DNA of 64,000 nt, from NCBI RefSeq assembly GCF_037652055.1, contig NZ_JBBKAH010000013.1, positions 1 through 64,000 of the forward strand, written 5' to 3'. Positions 62,747 to 64,000 of the stretch are shown here, one piece after another. Both the position numbers and the translations under genes were made by a program. This DNA is from Pelagibius sp037652055 (GTDB lineage Bacteria > Pseudomonadota > Alphaproteobacteria > Kiloniellales > Kiloniellaceae). Position 1 is the first letter of the stretch, and every line of letters begins with the position of its first letter. The notes below the pieces were generated by a model. It was not told the origin of the DNA, ran no database searches, and saw nothing but the letters and a program-made list of their open reading frames with translations.

Positions 62747-63519
62747 AGAGCGGCAGCCGCCGAGATCGCCGTCTCGGTCTTGCGCGGCAAGGGCTGGGCG
62801 TCGAGGTAGTGCGGAGAAAACTCGGCGGCGCTGACCAGGGCCTCCAGGTCCTCGATGACCACGCGGTCGCCGCAGATCCGGAGCAAGCCGTTTTCACGCA
62901 GGCGGCGCAGAGTGCGGTTCACGTGCACGATACTGAGGCCCAGGGTATCCGCCAGGATCTCCTGGGTCAGCGGCAGTTCGAACGAGTTCAGCCCGGCCTC
63001 GTCAACCAGGCGCAATCGGTGCAGCAGCTCCACGATGATGTGCCCGGTGCGCTCGTAGGCGCTACGCCGGCCGATGCGCACGACCTGCTCCGCCAGGATC
63101 GCCTCGTCGCGCCCGGCGCACCAGGCGACCGCTGCACCGAGGCGTGGACAATTTCCGAACAGATCGACCAGGAAAGCCGGTTCGACAGGGTGCAACTCCA
63201 GGTCTGTCAGTGCGGCGACGGAATGATCCGCCACCTCGAAAAGCGGCGAGAACAGCCCGATGAAATCACCCGGCAGCACGAAATTGAGGATCTGGCGTCG
63301 CCCGTCGGACAGCGTCTTGAAGCGGATGGCCCACCCCTGCTTGACGATGTAGCTGTAACCGTAGGGCTCGCCATCGTGGACGAACTCCGTGCCTTCCGGC
63401 ACGGCCTTCACCCGCTTCTGCATGGCCTCCAGGCAATCGATCTCCGCGTTGCTGAGCTTGATCACAGAACTCAACTTGCGCCCGAGAGCGCCATGGGCCT
63501 TCTCAGTCTTCAATGCCAT
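62743..63519 (-). CDS. Crp/Fnr family transcription regulator
   Basis: The 258-residue protein has a cyclic-nucleotide-binding-like N-domain (about 35-145: VPEGTEFVHDGEPYGYSYIVKQGWAIRF, LPGDFIGLFS) and a Crp-type winged helix (about 165-240: LPLTQEILADTLGLSIVHVNRTLRRLRENGLL). It lacks the N-terminal Cys cluster of Fnr, so oxygen sensing by Fe-S is unlikely. ATG 63519 has GGGGAC upstream; an EcfG-type promoter lies 76 bases away. Confidence 0.93.
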   Translation of the reverse strand: MALKTEKAHGALGRKLSSVIKLSNAEIDCLEAMQKRVKAVPEGTEFVHDGEPYGYSYIVKQGWAIRFKTLSDGRRQILNFVLPGDFIGLFSPLFEVADHSVAALTDLELHPVEPAFLVDLFGNCPRLGAAVAWCAGRDEAILAEQVVRIGRRSAYERTGHIIVELLHRLRLVDEAGLNSFELPLTQEILADTLGLSIVHVNRTLRRLRENGLLRICGDRVVIEDLEALVSAAEFSPHYLDAQPLPRKTETAISAAAAL

Positions 63520-63594
63520 CGTCGTCCCCACTCTCCATCCCTCCGTCCGCCACTGGCGGCCGCGATTTATGCAGCACACAGAAGCCGATTATTA

Positions 63595-63619
63595 AACGCA
63601 CGAACCGCCCAACGGTTCC
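63595..63619 (-). promoter_or_regulatory. EcfG-type promoter of the Crp/Fnr gene
   Basis: On the minus strand GGAAC (63619-63615), a 16-base spacer and CGTT (63598-63595) match the consensus exactly. Confidence 0.88.
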
Positions 63620-63760
63620 AGCGCGTACGCTTCTTTTCCGCATCTTAGCCTAGGTTAAGAGGTGACCGTAAACAGACTGCCATGATGAGGTTTGCCGCAA
63701 TGCGTAGCGCAAGGGCGGCCGCACAGCCTTCACGGCAAGCGCTAGGAGGGCCATCGCCCC

Positions 63761-64000
63761 ATGAGCAAGTATCCTGCGACCAAATCCCCTGCGATCGAGC
63801 GTCCTGCCACCGATCGCCGCAAGCTGCCGGAAACACAGACGGCTGCTCTCGCCGCGCTGTCGATCAGTGAATCGCTCATTCTGACGCTGGTGGAAACCGG
63901 CGCGCTTGAAGCGCAGGCGGCGCGCCGCTGTCTGCTGGACGCCGCCGCCGGCTTCGACACCGGCGCCGCGCCTCGCGAAATCCGCGGTCAGACTGCCGCC
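63761..64000 (+). CDS. Hypothetical protein, cut by the window end
   Basis: ATG 63761, with AGGAGG about 11 bases upstream, opens a frame that stays open to the window edge (80 codons). The start is basic and Pro/Thr-rich (MSKYPATKSPAIERPATDRRK), then helical (AALAALSISESLILTLVETGALE). No family is recognised from this fragment. The antisense frame in the same place has no support. Confidence 0.55.
   Translation, partial: MSKYPATKSPAIERPATDRRKLPETQTAALAALSISESLILTLVETGALEAQAARRCLLDAAAGFDTGAAPREIRGQTAA

Overview
The window is a high-GC stretch of an alphaproteobacterial chromosome with no break in style. The strongest lineage markers are a PhyR-NepR-EcfG general stress response locus, a SUF operon led by an Rrf2-type regulator, an Aap-type amino acid transporter and a Cpa/Tad pilus locus. 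The gene content would fit a Rhodospirillales/Kiloniellales-like organism, but that placement is inference. No tRNA, rRNA, CRISPR array, prophage or insertion sequence was seen.

Layout. 0-6.3 kb holds housekeeping genes: the tail of an Arg/Gly-rich protein, an acetyltransferase, a stand-alone Lrp-type sensor domain, an MFS transporter, upp, a secF without secD beside it, a Ca/Na antiporter and a soluble cytochrome c. 6.6-13.3 kb is a complete Fe-S assembly operon (rrf2 regulator, sufBCDS, sufU, sufT, sufA) with a palindromic operator candidate in front. 13.5-17.7 kb is an envelope cassette (PAP2-like enzyme, STT3-like membrane protein, GT2 glycosyltransferase). 17.9-26.8 kb is a Tad pilus locus: flp pilin, then cpaA-F, tadB and tadC, with strong hairpins after flp. 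26.8-33 kb carries cardiolipin synthase, a five-PAS hybrid histidine kinase and a SPOR lipoprotein. 33-38.8 kb is a peptide-type ABC importer with its two ATPases fused. 39-45.2 kb is metabolic (hydrolase-OsmC fusion, NUDIX, cysK, AlaX, sseA, double GNAT). 45.4-49.6 kb is an aapJQMP amino acid ABC importer. 50-54.4 kb contains metC, hisI and modABC.

54.5-64 kb is a stress-response island. Its core is phyR (minus strand) opposite nepR-ecfG and a HisKA_2 sensor kinase (plus strand). Five sites matching the EcfG consensus GGAAC-N16/17-CGTT lie in this island and I found none in front of genes elsewhere in the window. They precede nepR-ecfG, a DUF1328 membrane peptide, a hemerythrin, a PLDc_N membrane peptide and a Crp/Fnr regulator. 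The same island holds a ferritin of the encapsulated (EncFtn) family that lacks both the C-terminal targeting tail and a neighbouring encapsulin, an OmpA-family lattice protein and a single-domain response regulator with an altered switch motif. The picture is a general stress regulon combining envelope remodelling, di-iron proteins and regulation in one place.
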